Positions 15,647-25,506 of a DNA stretch of 64,000 nt are shown here, piece by piece (position 1 is the stretch's first letter; each line of letters starts with the position of its first letter). Below the pieces are notes generated by a model. The model was not told where the DNA came from. It was given only the letters and a program-made list of their open reading frames with translations, and searched no databases. Both the position numbers and the translations under genes were made by a program. The stretch lies in the NCBI GenBank assembly GCA_965200805.1, contig OZ241384.1, forward strand, positions 3,224,001 through 3,288,000. The letters run 5' to 3'. The DNA is from MPNP01 sp026709725 (lineage in GTDB: Bacteria > Pseudomonadota > Alphaproteobacteria > Rhodobacterales > Rhodobacteraceae).

Positions 15647-16438
15647 ATGATGGCGGCAGGGGGCAATGACATCGAGATTCGACTGGCCACCACCGATGAT
15701 GATCGGCTTGGCGTCTACAGGCTGCGATACCGTGTCTTTCAGGGAGAGTTTGGCTCAACCGGTGCGGGGGTTGATCATGACCGGAAAACCGAGTCGGACA
15801 TCTTCGACAGCCACGCTGAACACCTGATCATCGTCGACAGAGAACTCTCACGCGGATCCCGTGATCACATCGTGGGCACCTGCCGACTCCTGACATCAAA
15901 ATCTGCCACGGCAAGTGGTCCGGGATACTACTCGGCGACAGAATTCGACCTCGGTCCACTGCTCAAGCAGAATGCCTGCCTGCTGGAGGTCGGTCGGACA
16001 TGCCTGCTTCCGGCCTATCGCAATGGTGCAACACTCTATACGCTCTGGACCGGCCTTGCCGATTACGTTCTCAATCACGGTATTCAGATTCTGTTTGGCG
16101 TCGCAAGCTACCATGGCACCGACCCCGAACCCTTCCGGCAGTCACTTTCATATCTGCATCACCACCACCTGGCCCCACCCCGGCTGCGGGTCACCTCCCG
16201 GGACTGCAGGGACTGGCAAAGCATTCTCCTCCCCCCCGGTTCCATCGACAGGCGTGCAGCGCTGGCATCAACACCACCGCTCATCAAGACCTACTTGCGA
16301 CTTGGCGGCTCAATTGGTCACGGTGCATTCATTGACACAGAATTCCGGACCGTGGATGTCTGCATCCTTCTCGATACCAGGCAGATGCACCAATCCCGCC
16401 GCGCTGCATTTGAGAGCAAATCAGGTGCCGGCTCATGA
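15647..16438 (+). CDS. olsB: Ornithine N-acyltransferase OlsB-like
   Basis: A 263-residue GNAT-fold N-acyltransferase that transfers a 3-hydroxyacyl group from ACP to ornithine, giving lyso-ornithine lipid. Family features include YRLRYRVFQGEFG near the N-terminus, CLLEVGRTCLLPAYRNG in the middle and the ILFGVASYHGTDPE block. The assignment is reinforced by the overlapping olsA-like gene immediately downstream (4-base overlap). Confidence 0.9.
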   Translation: MMAAGGNDIEIRLATTDDDRLGVYRLRYRVFQGEFGSTGAGVDHDRKTESDIFDSHAEHLIIVDRELSRGSRDHIVGTCRLLTSKSATASGPGYYSATEFDLGPLLKQNACLLEVGRTCLLPAYRNGATLYTLWTGLADYVLNHGIQILFGVASYHGTDPEPFRQSLSYLHHHHLAPPRLRVTSRDCRDWQSILLPPGSIDRRAALASTPPLIKTYLRLGGSIGHGAFIDTEFRTVDVCILLDTRQMHQSRRAAFESKSGAGS

Positions 16439-17250
16439 TTGGCTGGAACGGCGGACCGGCACCCCGCCCCGCCCCGCAGGGTCCAATGGGATCTGTCCGG
16501 GCCGGCGGTCGCTTTCTGGCCCTCATCATGACCGTATACGGTCTGCTGGTGATTTTTCTTGCAGTCAGGCTCCTTGAATGGCCGTGGGGCAGACCAATCA
16601 CGCCATGCCTGACATGCCTGGTCTGCAGGGCCAGCTTGACGATCCTCGGAATCCGGCTCAAGGTTGAAGGGCAGCCGACGACACATCCCGCCGCTCTCGT
16701 TGCCAATCACATCTCCTGGCTTGATATCCTTGCCCTCAACGCGCCACAAAAGATTGTCTTCGTAGCCAAACGCGAGGTGCGATCCTGGTTTGGAATCGGG
16801 ATTCTGGCCCGGGCAACAGGAACGGTCTTCATCGAACGGAAACCGGGAAAGGTCAGGGACCAGCAGCAGCAGCTCGCCTCGCGCCTTGCAGCCGGAGACC
16901 GATTGCTGATGTTTCCGGAAGGAACGAGCACAGACGGGATGCAGGTCCTTGCGTTCAAATCATCCCTGTTTGCACCGTTCCTCAATCCGGGAATACGGGA
17001 ATCGCTCCATATCCAGCCCGTCACGGTCCAGTACCGGGCACCACCCGGGGAAGATCCGCGCTTTTTTGGCTGGTGGGGAGCCATTGTCATGGGACCGCAC
17101 CTGCTGCGTGTCCTCCGGGCCAAACCGGGCGGCGCCGTGCGCATCCGGTTCCATCAACCGATCCCGGTTCTTGATTTTACCGACCGCAAGGCACTGGCGG
17201 AATCCTGTGAGAGGGTGGTGCGCCAGGGTCTCCACACGGCTGGGAGCTGA
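16435..17250 (+). CDS. olsA: Lyso-ornithine lipid acyltransferase OlsA-like (PlsC family)
   Basis: A 271-residue inner-membrane acyltransferase that should complete ornithine lipid synthesis. One N-terminal hydrophobic segment is followed by the catalytic H-x4-D motif NHISWLD, the glycerol-phosphate-site-like block GTVFIERK and FPEGTS. Overlaps olsB by four bases. It ends one base before the convergent DAHP synthase gene ends, so there is no spacer for a separate terminator. Confidence 0.9.
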   Translation: MIGWNGGPAPRPAPQGPMGSVRAGGRFLALIMTVYGLLVIFLAVRLLEWPWGRPITPCLTCLVCRASLTILGIRLKVEGQPTTHPAALVANHISWLDILALNAPQKIVFVAKREVRSWFGIGILARATGTVFIERKPGKVRDQQQQLASRLAAGDRLLMFPEGTSTDGMQVLAFKSSLFAPFLNPGIRESLHIQPVTVQYRAPPGEDPRFFGWWGAIVMGPHLLRVLRAKPGGAVRIRFHQPIPVLDFTDRKALAESCERVVRQGLHTAGS

Positions 17251-18612
17251 TCACTCCGGACGGTTCGCGTGCATGATCGCCAGCTGTTCAGCCACCAGAA
17301 AAGCCAACTCAAGTGACTGCGAAGCATTCAGGCGTGGATCGCACGCTGTGTTGTAGCGCTCAGCCAGTGTCGCATCAGAGACCGCACTCACACCCCCGAT
17401 GCATTCCGTGACATCCATCCCCGTCATCTCAAAATGGACTCCGCCCGGATATGTACCCATCTCCCTGTGAATGGTGAAAAATTCACAGACCTCGGCGAGG
17501 ATACTGGCAAAACGCCGCGTCTTGTAACCTGATTCGCTCCGCTCGGTATTGCCATGCATTGGGTCACAGGACCAGACAACCCTTGCCCCTTCAGCCTCAA
17601 CAGTTTCAATCAGGGCTGGCAGATGATCCCGGACCCGCTGGCGGCCGTAGCGCGCGATCAGGACAATCCGTCCCGCCTCGTTGCCCGGATTCAGGCGGTC
17701 CAGCAACCGCTTCAGATCCTCACCGGTCAGGGAGGGACCGCACTTGATGCCGATCGGATTCTCAACACCGCTCATGAATTCAACATGGGCGCCATCGGGT
17801 TGGCGTGTCCGGTCTCCAATCCACAGGAGATGGCCTGAACAGGCAAAGTTCATGCCCGTCAGCGAGTCAACACGGGTCAACGCTTCTTCATATTCAAGCA
17901 GGAGAGCCTCATGGCTCGTGAAAAAATCCACCCGGCTCAATGGGCTGCTGCTGTGAACATCCAGCCCGGCCGCATCCATGAAGTCGAGCGAATCCGTAAT
18001 CCGCTGGGCCAGGTCCCGATACCGCTCAGCTTCCCGGCCTCCGGTGAACTCCAGAGTCCAGTCATGGACCTTGCGGATATTCGCGTAGCCACCCTGACTG
18101 AAGGCACGGAGCAGGTTGAGGGTCGATGACGCCTGGGCATAGGCACGGAGCATCCGTTGTGGATCGGGAATCCGGGCCGCGCGATCAAAGGCAAGATCGT
18201 TGATGATGTCGCCCCGATAACTTGGCAACTCATTGCCGTCCACAACTTCGACCGGTGATGAGCGTGGTTTGGCAAACTGCCCTGCAATCCGGCCGACCTT
18301 GATGACCGGGCACTTGGCGCTGAATGTCAGAATGACCGCCATCTGCAGCAACACCCTGAACGTGTCACGGATGTTGTCAGCGCTCAGCTCGGAAAAACTC
18401 TCCGCACAATCACCGCCCTGCAGCAAAAAGGCCTGCCCCTCACAGGCATGTGCAAGTTGGCGTTTCAGGCTGCGGACCTCCCCGGCAAACACCAGGGGTG
18501 GATTGCCGGCAAGCCGGACCTCAACCTCACGCAATGCCGCAGCATCATCATAATCCGGCATCTGGACCCGGGGGAAATTCCGCCATGATGCCCTGGACCA
18601 AGTCGATGTCAT
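17251..18612 (-). CDS. Class II (plant-type) DAHP synthase
   Basis: A 453-residue 3-deoxy-7-phosphoheptulonate synthase, first step of the shikimate pathway. Typical class II blocks are present: WSRASWRNFPRVQMPDY at the N-terminus, FLLQGGDCAESFSE (metal-binding Cys) and VGRIAGQFAKPRSS. GGAG lies seven bases before the ATG, supporting the start. Single gene transcribed toward olsA. Confidence 0.95.
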   Translation of the reverse strand: MTSTWSRASWRNFPRVQMPDYDDAAALREVEVRLAGNPPLVFAGEVRSLKRQLAHACEGQAFLLQGGDCAESFSELSADNIRDTFRVLLQMAVILTFSAKCPVIKVGRIAGQFAKPRSSPVEVVDGNELPSYRGDIINDLAFDRAARIPDPQRMLRAYAQASSTLNLLRAFSQGGYANIRKVHDWTLEFTGGREAERYRDLAQRITDSLDFMDAAGLDVHSSSPLSRVDFFTSHEALLLEYEEALTRVDSLTGMNFACSGHLLWIGDRTRQPDGAHVEFMSGVENPIGIKCGPSLTGEDLKRLLDRLNPGNEAGRIVLIARYGRQRVRDHLPALIETVEAEGARVVWSCDPMHGNTERSESGYKTRRFASILAEVCEFFTIHREMGTYPGGVHFEMTGMDVTECIGGVSAVSDATLAERYNTACDPRLNASQSLELAFLVAEQLAIMHANRPE

Positions 18613-18897
18613 TCACTATCTCCATGCTGGAAGGAGGTGTGCCAGTGGCACAGTTTTTCCCAAAATCCAACCGTCGGGCCACTGGAAACAGACCGAAAGG
18701 AGCCGATTGCCAAACCCAGAATGGTGCCGGCATCCCAAAGGGTGCCGGATTTTGTTCGGGATCGATCAGATGGTGCTGATGACATCGCTTCGGATCGCAC
18801 CCGAAGGTTTGCGCCGAGTGCGGCAGAAGACGGTTCGGGCCCCCGCCTCACACGATCAGGGCATGAGATACTCCCGGCCTCATGTTCCCATGACGGA

Positions 18898-19269
18898 CTA
18901 CCACATCCATGTTGTCACATCGGGATGGACTTCCCTGCGATAAAAGGCCCTCAAACCTTTCACCGACCGGATGTACCACCAGACAATGATCAGTGCATAC
19001 ATCAGGAATCCAACGAGGATAAACAGACAGACCGTTGCGATAAGGATGTAGAGAATTGACATCCAGAACGTGCGAATCTGGAAGCGGTAATGCGAATCGA
19101 TCCAACTGCCATCCCTGGCCTGGAACGCATATGCGACAACAAGAGCCGGAATGAGCAACACTCCAAGCCCAAAAACCGGTCCGATGATATACAGGTAATA
19201 GATGATCTTCGCCGGCTCCTGCGGTGGCATGTCATCGTCTGCGGGAAGATCGAACTCAAAATCCTGCAC
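18898..19269 (-). CDS. DUF4870-like inner-membrane protein
   Basis: A 123-residue membrane protein with three or four hydrophobic segments. The pattern AKIIYYLYIIGPVFGL, then SHYRFQIRTFWMS and VWWYIRSVKGL matches small alphaproteobacterial DUF4870/Tic20-like proteins. AAGGAG precedes the ATG by six bases. Function unknown. No operon partner is evident. Confidence 0.8.
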   Translation of the reverse strand: MQDFEFDLPADDDMPPQEPAKIIYYLYIIGPVFGLGVLLIPALVVAYAFQARDGSWIDSHYRFQIRTFWMSILYILIATVCLFILVGFLMYALIIVWWYIRSVKGLRAFYRREVHPDVTTWMW

Positions 19270-19435
19270 TGTGTCTCCTTCGTCGGTCGGGGATCTTCAC
19301 CGGCAATTCTGCCTGAAATCCAACGGCGGTTGCCCATCCCCCCTCCTCGTCCCCAGAGCGTTGCACCCCGGATTGGAAGCGGGATCTCCTTGGCGGTCCA
19401 TACCGCTGATTCTCGCATTGAATGGATGCCATCAG

Positions 19436-19915
19436 TCAGTCAGGCCTGGATGCATGTGAACCGGATGTGGGGGTGATGCCAAATTGATTGAGAATGCAGC
19501 TGCTGATTTCATCGCGTGTCCGGCGGTAGCAATCAAGGCGTTGAAGGCGGGATCCGGCACAGGTGGTCGGATCGGATATCGGCCAGTATTCATTGGCAAA
19601 GGTCCTGTCGGCAACAGATTGCAGGACACGATTGTGTGCTCCCTGAGAGAGGGCCACAACGAGGTCAAAACTGGCCAGATTGTCATGATGAATGCTGTCA
19701 TCATTCATGACCCTGGTTCGATGACGGGAAAGTTCAATGCCAATCTCGCTGCAGACGGCGATGACAAATCCATCGATCTCCATATCCTGCGCGATGCCGG
19801 CTGACTGGACATAAACCCGGTCGCCAAAATGCTTTTTCATGATGCCCTCAGCCATTGGAGAGCGAACGGCATTGTAGTCACAACAGAACAGGATCGATGA
19901 AGGGAGCGCCGGCAT
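19436..19915 (-). CDS. Low-molecular-weight protein-tyrosine phosphatase family protein
   Basis: A 159-residue phosphatase/arsenate-reductase-fold protein. The P-loop C-x5-R is visible as CDYNAVRSP near residue 12 and the acid loop as WPISDPT near residue 116. In related alphaproteobacteria a gene of this kind follows UPF0262 in the murA cluster, as here. The start may be this ATG or the GTG one codon earlier. Substrate unknown. Confidence 0.88.
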   Translation of the reverse strand: MPALPSSILFCCDYNAVRSPMAEGIMKKHFGDRVYVQSAGIAQDMEIDGFVIAVCSEIGIELSRHRTRVMNDDSIHHDNLASFDLVVALSQGAHNRVLQSVADRTFANEYWPISDPTTCAGSRLQRLDCYRRTRDEISSCILNQFGITPTSGSHASRPD

Positions 19916-20433
19916 CACGGGAGACGCGTGGTCCGGCTGAGTGCAAAGACAAGGGTGAAGAGCCGCCGTGCGGTCATTTGATCAATGATGATCTTCTGAT
20001 CGAGTTTCTTCTCAAGAAGATCTGCACCCTCGTTATGGATCTCCTTGCGGGCCTGATCGAAAACCTCGATCTGGTGCCGTGGCAGTGTCTTGACCGCTGT
20101 GTTGTAACTCTCAAGGATGCGCAGATAGTTCTTGATCACGCTGCGAAACGGGTTCATCGACAGATGAAACTCGATCAGGTCGCCATTCTCCTCGGTGCTG
20201 ACCCGAAAAGCCAACCGGTTGTCCTGTAAACCGATCCACAGACAATAAGGTCCTGGCGGGGCTGATCTCCCATCCCGGTCAGGAAGGCTGAACCGGCTGT
20301 CAAGCAGCAGATCGTAGATGGCCACATCGCGCTCCTGCCGGACCTCCCGGGAGGCAAGAGGCATATTGTGTTCATCGATATTGACTGCGGCCAGTCGATT
20401 GAATTCAGACATGCGTGCACAATCGGTGGACAT
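19915..20433 (-). CDS. UPF0262 family protein
   Basis: A protein of about 172 residues matching UPF0262: NRLAAVNIDE, then ERDVAIYDLLLDSRF and a C-terminal block with VIKNYLRILESYNTAVK and IEVFDQARKEIHNEG. Function unknown. Starts and stops overlap both neighbours (TGATG). In other alphaproteobacteria hisD usually lies directly upstream, between it and DUF2948; that gene is absent here. Confidence 0.9.
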   Translation of the reverse strand: MSTDCARMSEFNRLAAVNIDEHNMPLASREVRQERDVAIYDLLLDSRFSLPDRDGRSAPPGPYCLWIGLQDNRLAFRVSTEENGDLIEFHLSMNPFRSVIKNYLRILESYNTAVKTLPRHQIEVFDQARKEIHNEGADLLEKKLDQKIIIDQMTARRLFTLVFALSRTTRLP

Positions 20434-20918
20434 CAACGATCATGATGGGCCGGAATGCGACCGGAGGGAGCGGCATATGGAACCGTCACATCCGTAAGGG
20501 TGAGATTGATGCACTCAACCGTTGCCCTGATATCCCAGTTTCCCGCGAGCTTGATGTGGAGGCACCCCTCACAACCCTCGTTTGGCATGAACTCGATCGC
20601 AAGAACGCTGAATGGCATGGTGTTGACGGTCCTGGCAGGCAGGTTGGACTCAAGTGCCATGACATCACGAATCAGGAAGACCGCACGCACACGTTCGGGT
20701 TTTTGTCGTCGGGGGGCGGCATCGGGCATCATCTCCCATCGAAAGCGGTTCAGGAGGATGGCCATTTCACGATGACTCTCTGAGTAGGTCAGATCCAGCC
20801 GTGCAAAGAGTGCGTCCTGCAGCAATGCAGAGACAACATCAAGGTCCTGCCTGTCCGTGGCGATGAGCTTGAGCGGCATCTCCTCGAAAGACGGGAACCT
20901 TTCATCCAGGATTGTCAC
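20433..20918 (-). CDS. DUF2948 family protein
   Basis: A 161-residue protein from a GTG start that overlaps the murA stop (GTGA). The pattern LKLIATDRQDLDVVSALLQD, then RFRWE and the central RVRAVFLIRDV is that of DUF2948, an alphaproteobacterial family of unknown function usually found after murA. Confidence 0.9.
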   Translation of the reverse strand: MTILDERFPSFEEMPLKLIATDRQDLDVVSALLQDALFARLDLTYSESHREMAILLNRFRWEMMPDAAPRRQKPERVRAVFLIRDVMALESNLPARTVNTMPFSVLAIEFMPNEGCEGCLHIKLAGNWDIRATVECINLTLTDVTVPYAAPSGRIPAHHDR

Positions 20919-22180
20919 GATGAAACTCTCCTGATGTCAGCGCCACAGGCAATGAGTTTGCTCTCGATGCCTTCATAGCCCCGATCAAGGTGATACACCC
21001 GGTTGATCCGGGTCTGGCCATCTGCCGCGAGGCCAGCCAGAACCAGTGCCACGGATGCACGAAGATCAGTTGCCATTACGGGAGCTCCAATCAGGCGTTC
21101 CGTGCCACAGATACGGGCAGTCCCACCATCAAGCTCTATCCTTGCACCCATCCTGCGGAGTTCCGGTACATGCATGAACCGGCTTTCAAAGATTGTCTCG
21201 GAGATGCGGCTTTCACCCAGGGCCAGGGCCACAGTCGCCATCAGCTGGGCCTGCATGTCGGTTGGGAAGCCGGGATAGGGTTCCGTGGTCACATCAACCG
21301 GGCGCAGCCTCTCCTGTCGACAGTCAACTCTCACTCCACCGTCACTGACTTCGATATCAACACCCATCTCTCTCAGCACCGCAACCGGTGATGCGATATA
21401 ACCGGTGTCGACATCAACGATTTCTGTTGATCCGCCCGTAATGGCTGTGGCCAGCATATAGGTCCCAAGCTCAATCCGGTCATGGACGACCGTGTGTTGA
21501 CACCCTGTCAATTCCTTCACGCCCCTAATCGTGATGGTTGCGGTGCCGAGACCCTCAATGGCTGCCCCCATGGACTGAAGGCAGGCCCCGAGGTCGATGA
21601 TCTCCGGCTCACGGGCTGCATTGCTGATGGTTGTTGTACCCCTGGCAAGCACTGCGGCCATGATGGCGTTTTCCGTGGCACCAACACTTGGGAAGGGAAA
21701 CTCGATCAGCCCGCCCTTGAGCCCCCCGGGTGCGGTTGCGGTCACATATCCGTCGCTCAGGGTCACATCAGCACCGAGACACCTCATCGCCATCAGGTGC
21801 AAGTCAACTGCACGGGCCCCGATTGCACAGCCACCGGGCAATGACACGGCTGCGCAGCCAGTGCGGGCAAGGAGTGGTCCAAGGACCAGAAAGGATGCAC
21901 GCATCTTACGAACAATATCGTATTCTGCCACTGTGTTCAGTGTTTTTTGTGTCTGGAGATCAAGCGTGTGCGAATCGGTGTCATGGTCAACATTGCAGCC
22001 AAGCGTCCGCAGCAGACGGACCATCATGGTAATGTCGGAGAGTGTGGGAACATTCGCCAGATGCAGAGAGTCTTCGGTCAAGAGGCAGAGTGGCATAAGT
22101 GCCAGACAGGAATTCTTGGCTCCGGCGATCCTGATCGTTCCCGTCAAACGCTTTCCGCCGGTAATCTCAATTGAATCCAT
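20915..22180 (-). CDS. murA: UDP-N-acetylglucosamine 1-carboxyvinyltransferase
   Basis: A 421-residue enzyme, the first committed step of peptidoglycan synthesis, using phosphoenolpyruvate. Visible features are the KN pair in IRIAGAKNSCLALMP and the active-site Cys in LPGGCAIGARAVDLH, the residue attacked by fosfomycin. Length is standard. It follows a 48-codon gene with no spacer and is coupled to DUF2948 downstream. Confidence 0.97.
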   Translation of the reverse strand: MDSIEITGGKRLTGTIRIAGAKNSCLALMPLCLLTEDSLHLANVPTLSDITMMVRLLRTLGCNVDHDTDSHTLDLQTQKTLNTVAEYDIVRKMRASFLVLGPLLARTGCAAVSLPGGCAIGARAVDLHLMAMRCLGADVTLSDGYVTATAPGGLKGGLIEFPFPSVGATENAIMAAVLARGTTTISNAAREPEIIDLGACLQSMGAAIEGLGTATITIRGVKELTGCQHTVVHDRIELGTYMLATAITGGSTEIVDVDTGYIASPVAVLREMGVDIEVSDGGVRVDCRQERLRPVDVTTEPYPGFPTDMQAQLMATVALALGESRISETIFESRFMHVPELRRMGARIELDGGTARICGTERLIGAPVMATDLRASVALVLAGLAADGQTRINRVYHLDRGYEGIESKLIACGADIRRVSS

Positions 22181-22327
22181 TCAGTCAGGCCTCTTTCTGG
22201 TGCGGGGCCTGCCGGTCCGTTCCCTGACACTCTCCGCCTGCTTGCGGCGTCGCAAATTTGCCCGCAATGCAGCCTTCAGTCGCTCTGCCCTCACCTGTTG
22301 CTCTTTTTTGTCAGTCCCATCTTGCAT
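22181..22327 (-). CDS. Small conserved basic protein upstream of murA
   Basis: A 48-residue frame starting at ATG 22327 and ending at TGA 22181-22183, immediately before the murA ATG. The product is very basic (RLKAALRANLRRRKQAES, ending RTRKRPD). Small proteins of this type (RLK-ALRANL-RRK) are common next to murA in alphaproteobacteria. No domain or function is known to me. The zero-base junction implies translation coupling with murA. Confidence 0.7.
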   Translation of the reverse strand: MQDGTDKKEQQVRAERLKAALRANLRRRKQAESVRERTGRPRTRKRPD

Positions 22328-23127
22328 CGTATCAGTGGCAATAGAACTATTTTGGGGTTCTGCACAACTGCATCGCGCAGCCCATCATGTGGAACCATCA
22401 TGTGGAAATCTCAATGACATTCCCCGCACACTCCCGATGGCCATTCGAGCGCGACGCGCTCTCCGGTGGCTGCGTGCGCCCACGCAAACCCCTTTTGCGG
22501 CGCCATGCCCTTTGGCGATATCCCCCATACGGGCCGGACTCTCCCCATCAATCCCGGCCCGATCCCCGGGGGCGACATCCGATCACCATGACCCGACCGG
22601 ACATACAGAACCCGAGACGCCTTACCGCTCCTGCAGACCGCACCCTCACCCCCCCCCGCCCTGCCGGCCGCAAGGGCGGGCCCGACCTGATCCGCGGACG
22701 GATTGATGCCATCGCCACGCTCACCCGTGACGGTGTGACCGGGACGACCGACGGGCAGGGCCGGAGCGATGACAGCGCGCCGGGCCCGATGCCTGGAGAT
22801 GATCCAGCATATCAATGGGTCCGGGGTCTGGCCACCAGGGCCCGGCCCACGGAGCATTGCGGCCCGTGGTCGGGCGGCATCAGGGCACTGGTCAGGGACG
22901 CTCTGGCAGGGAGTTCGGGGACGTATGTCCGCAATCAGGACATGGGAGAGACGGAATGCAGGGGGATGTCTCCTGCATTGATCGGTTCCAGGGGACTCAA
23001 TGCGGGAAGTCATCGGTTGGCCGGATGGGATGGATCAGGAAAGAGGTCAATCGATGGAAGTGCAACGGCAACTGTCTGACAACATTGCCAAACCGACAGA
23101 GTTCACCTAGATTAGGGAGCATCACGG
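22328..23127. other. 800-bp GC-rich stretch, no supported gene, contains a 9-C run
   Basis: Open frames on both strands (22387-23079 plus, 22411-23013 minus) give low-complexity Pro/Arg/Gly products without a domain. Near 22384-22409 the 13-bp word CATCATGTGGAAC/A is repeated in tandem. A run of nine C lies at 22649-22657, of the same kind as the G tracts in the phase-variable genes, but no gene that it could switch is recognisable on either strand. Confidence 0.5.
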
Positions 23128-23202
23128 GCCGCAGTAGCTCAGTGGCAGAGCGCACCCTTGGTAAGGGTGAGGTCGGGAGTTCAATCCTCCCCTGCGGCAC
23201 CA
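23128..23202 (+). tRNA. tRNA-Thr (GGT)
   Basis: Acceptor stem GCCGCAG pairs with CTGCGGC (23192-23198) and CCA is encoded. The D arm GCTC...GAGC, the anticodon stem CACCC/GGGTG with loop TTGGTAA (anticodon GGT) and the T arm GGGAG-TTCAATC-CTCCC are all intact. Confidence 0.97.
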
Positions 23203-23367
23203 CGGCCCGGCATCATTGAGGCCGGCCCGTCTTCAGGGGCCGATGGTGATGCTGCACAGGCGGCAGGTGCATTCTGATTGGCGAGCCAACGCGTGAAGAG
23301 CCTGGAAGGTGGGCGGTTTCTGCGTCCGCCTGCAGGCAGATGTCCTGATTGTCGGCGAATTCCGGAA

Positions 23368-25251
23368 TCAGGATTCGGGGATATCCCATTGCAGGGCATA
23401 GAGCCCCAGCATCTGTTCGGCGGTTTGTCTGTGGGCAGCAGGGTCGGCAAGACCGACCACGGCGACCAGTCCGCGGGATGCATCTTCAAGGACATTGACT
23501 GTGGCCGGAATTCCGGCCTCCTTGAGGGCTGCTGTCAGGACACGTTGAATGGCCAACTTGCGCAGGTCGGGTTTGAAGATCTTGCCAACGGCTGTTTTGG
23601 GCAGAGGGTTGAGGATTTCGAGATGGACGGGGACGGCAAGGCGATCATCGATTGACCGGGCGAGGAAATCGAGAAGTTCGTCCGGTTCGGCCTCGGCCCC
23701 CTCAATGGTCTCGACATAGACACAGGGCACTTCACCAAGCCGTTCATCGGGTTGCCCGATGGCCCCCGACATGGCAATTTTCTCGTGGCCGGCGAGGGCT
23801 TCCTCAATGATGGCCGGATCAATGTTGTGACCACCGCGGATGATGAGATCCTTGATTCGTCCCGTGATTGAAAGATACCCATCCGTATCAATCAGACCAA
23901 GATCGCCGGTCCTGAGCCATACCGAGTCGGCGTAGAGGCCAGCATTCCTGTCCGGGTCGGCGTAGGTGGCGCCCGGAGCGACACCCGGGCTCGAAACACA
24001 GATCTCGCCGACTTCGCCGACTGCACACTCCCTGCGGATGGTGCCATCCGGGGCGCAATCAAGAATGCGGACCTTGGTATGGGGGAAAGGCAGGCCCACA
24101 GTTCCCGATTTTTTTATGCCATCAGACGGATTGGCTGACACGAGACATGTGGCCTCGGTCAGCCCGTAGCCTTCCAGAATTGTCACCCCGGTGATCGTTT
24201 CAAAGCGGCTGTAGAGCTCAACCGGCAGGGCGGATGAACCGCAGAGAGCCAGCTTGAGTGAGGAGATGTCGGCATCGACCGGACGCTGCATCAGCGCGGC
24301 AAGGGCGGTCGGGACAGTGATGATGAAAGTGACACGCCAGCGTTCAACCAGTCGCCAGAAATTATCGAAAACACCTTCACCACGATAGCCCGCCGGTGTT
24401 GGCAGGACGATATGGGCACCCGTGGTCATTGCCGAAATCATGATCACATAGGCAGCAAAGACATGGAACAGAGGCAATGGGCAAATGACAACACTTTCAT
24501 GATCAATACCCACTGTCGTGCTGCACCAGCCATTGTAGATGATGCCGCCCTGCCAGTGCTGAACAAGTTTGGGAATCCCGGTTGTCCCGCCAGTATGAAA
24601 GAGCGCGACCGGACGATCGGTTTGCGGATCATCGAATGAAAGTGAATCATCGGGGTAACCAGCGGCAGTCCGGGCAAAATCAATCACGGATGCCGAGTGG
24701 GTGACCCTGTTTCTTGGCCGCAGGAGACCGGCAATCCAGGCCTTTGGCGGCTTGAGGCACCGCATGAGGTCCACTTCAATCACATGGCGGATCGTGGGAA
24801 CAAGAGCCACTGCTGCATTGGCTTTCTGGGCGATATCGGTCTTCGGGAATGTTTTCAGTGTCACCAGAACCCTGGCATCTGCGGCCTGCAGGATCCCGGC
24901 AATCTGTTCGGCGCCCAGAAGCGGATTGATTGGACAGACCCGCCCGGCGATCATGCCGCCGAGAAGGGTGAACACAGTCTCTGATGCATTGGGCAGGAGA
25001 TAGGCAACGACATCATTCTGACCGATGCCAAGATCCCGGAGCATGTTGGCTGTCCGGGTAACCATCCGGTGCAGCTCGACCCAGGTGAAAGTCTCCGCGG
25101 ATGCTGCCGGATCACTCAGAAGTTGGTAGCTGACTGCGTTGTGATCGGCGAACCGGTCGCAAACATCGGAGAGCAGGCCATGGATGGTTGCCGCCTTGTC
25201 AACACCCTCCCAGGACATCGCATCCGGACCTGATTGCGTCGTGTTGCTCAT
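23368..25251 (-). CDS. Acyl-CoA synthetase (AMP-forming)
   Basis: A 627-residue member of the ANL adenylating family that should activate a carboxylic acid to its CoA thioester. Core motifs in order: ALFHTGGTTGIPKLVQH (P-loop), LEGYGLTEAT, WLRTGDLG, GRIKDLIIRGGHNI and, near the C-terminus, LPKTAVGKIFK with the catalytic Lys. The length and an additional C-terminal segment fit the larger bacterial acyl-CoA ligases rather than short-chain acetyl-CoA synthetase. Substrate not predictable from sequence. Confidence 0.92.
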   Translation of the reverse strand: MSNTTQSGPDAMSWEGVDKAATIHGLLSDVCDRFADHNAVSYQLLSDPAASAETFTWVELHRMVTRTANMLRDLGIGQNDVVAYLLPNASETVFTLLGGMIAGRVCPINPLLGAEQIAGILQAADARVLVTLKTFPKTDIAQKANAAVALVPTIRHVIEVDLMRCLKPPKAWIAGLLRPRNRVTHSASVIDFARTAAGYPDDSLSFDDPQTDRPVALFHTGGTTGIPKLVQHWQGGIIYNGWCSTTVGIDHESVVICPLPLFHVFAAYVIMISAMTTGAHIVLPTPAGYRGEGVFDNFWRLVERWRVTFIITVPTALAALMQRPVDADISSLKLALCGSSALPVELYSRFETITGVTILEGYGLTEATCLVSANPSDGIKKSGTVGLPFPHTKVRILDCAPDGTIRRECAVGEVGEICVSSPGVAPGATYADPDRNAGLYADSVWLRTGDLGLIDTDGYLSITGRIKDLIIRGGHNIDPAIIEEALAGHEKIAMSGAIGQPDERLGEVPCVYVETIEGAEAEPDELLDFLARSIDDRLAVPVHLEILNPLPKTAVGKIFKPDLRKLAIQRVLTAALKEAGIPATVNVLEDASRGLVAVVGLADPAAHRQTAEQMLGLYALQWDIPES

Positions 25252-25506
25252 TGCCTGACCACATCTTCATTGCAAGGCGACCGGATAAGGGAGTCCGGCG
25301 CGGTGACCGGCTGATCGACCAGCATTCCCGGTCGGGTCATCGACAACCATCGCTGCAAACCCCAGCAGTTCAACCGGATCCGATGAAGGCGATCCTAGCA
25401 AATCCGGTGGGCATTCACAAGGAAAATTCATGCGAGGACCCGCACGGGAGCAGGGCGTTGGGGGCCTGAACATTCTCAGGGCGCGGGAGCCGTTCGTCTG
25501 TCCACA

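Noticed and set aside
22387..23079. 230-codon plus-strand gene downstream of the murA cluster
   Set aside because: Low-complexity product, a competing frame on the other strand, no family similarity and no ribosome site.
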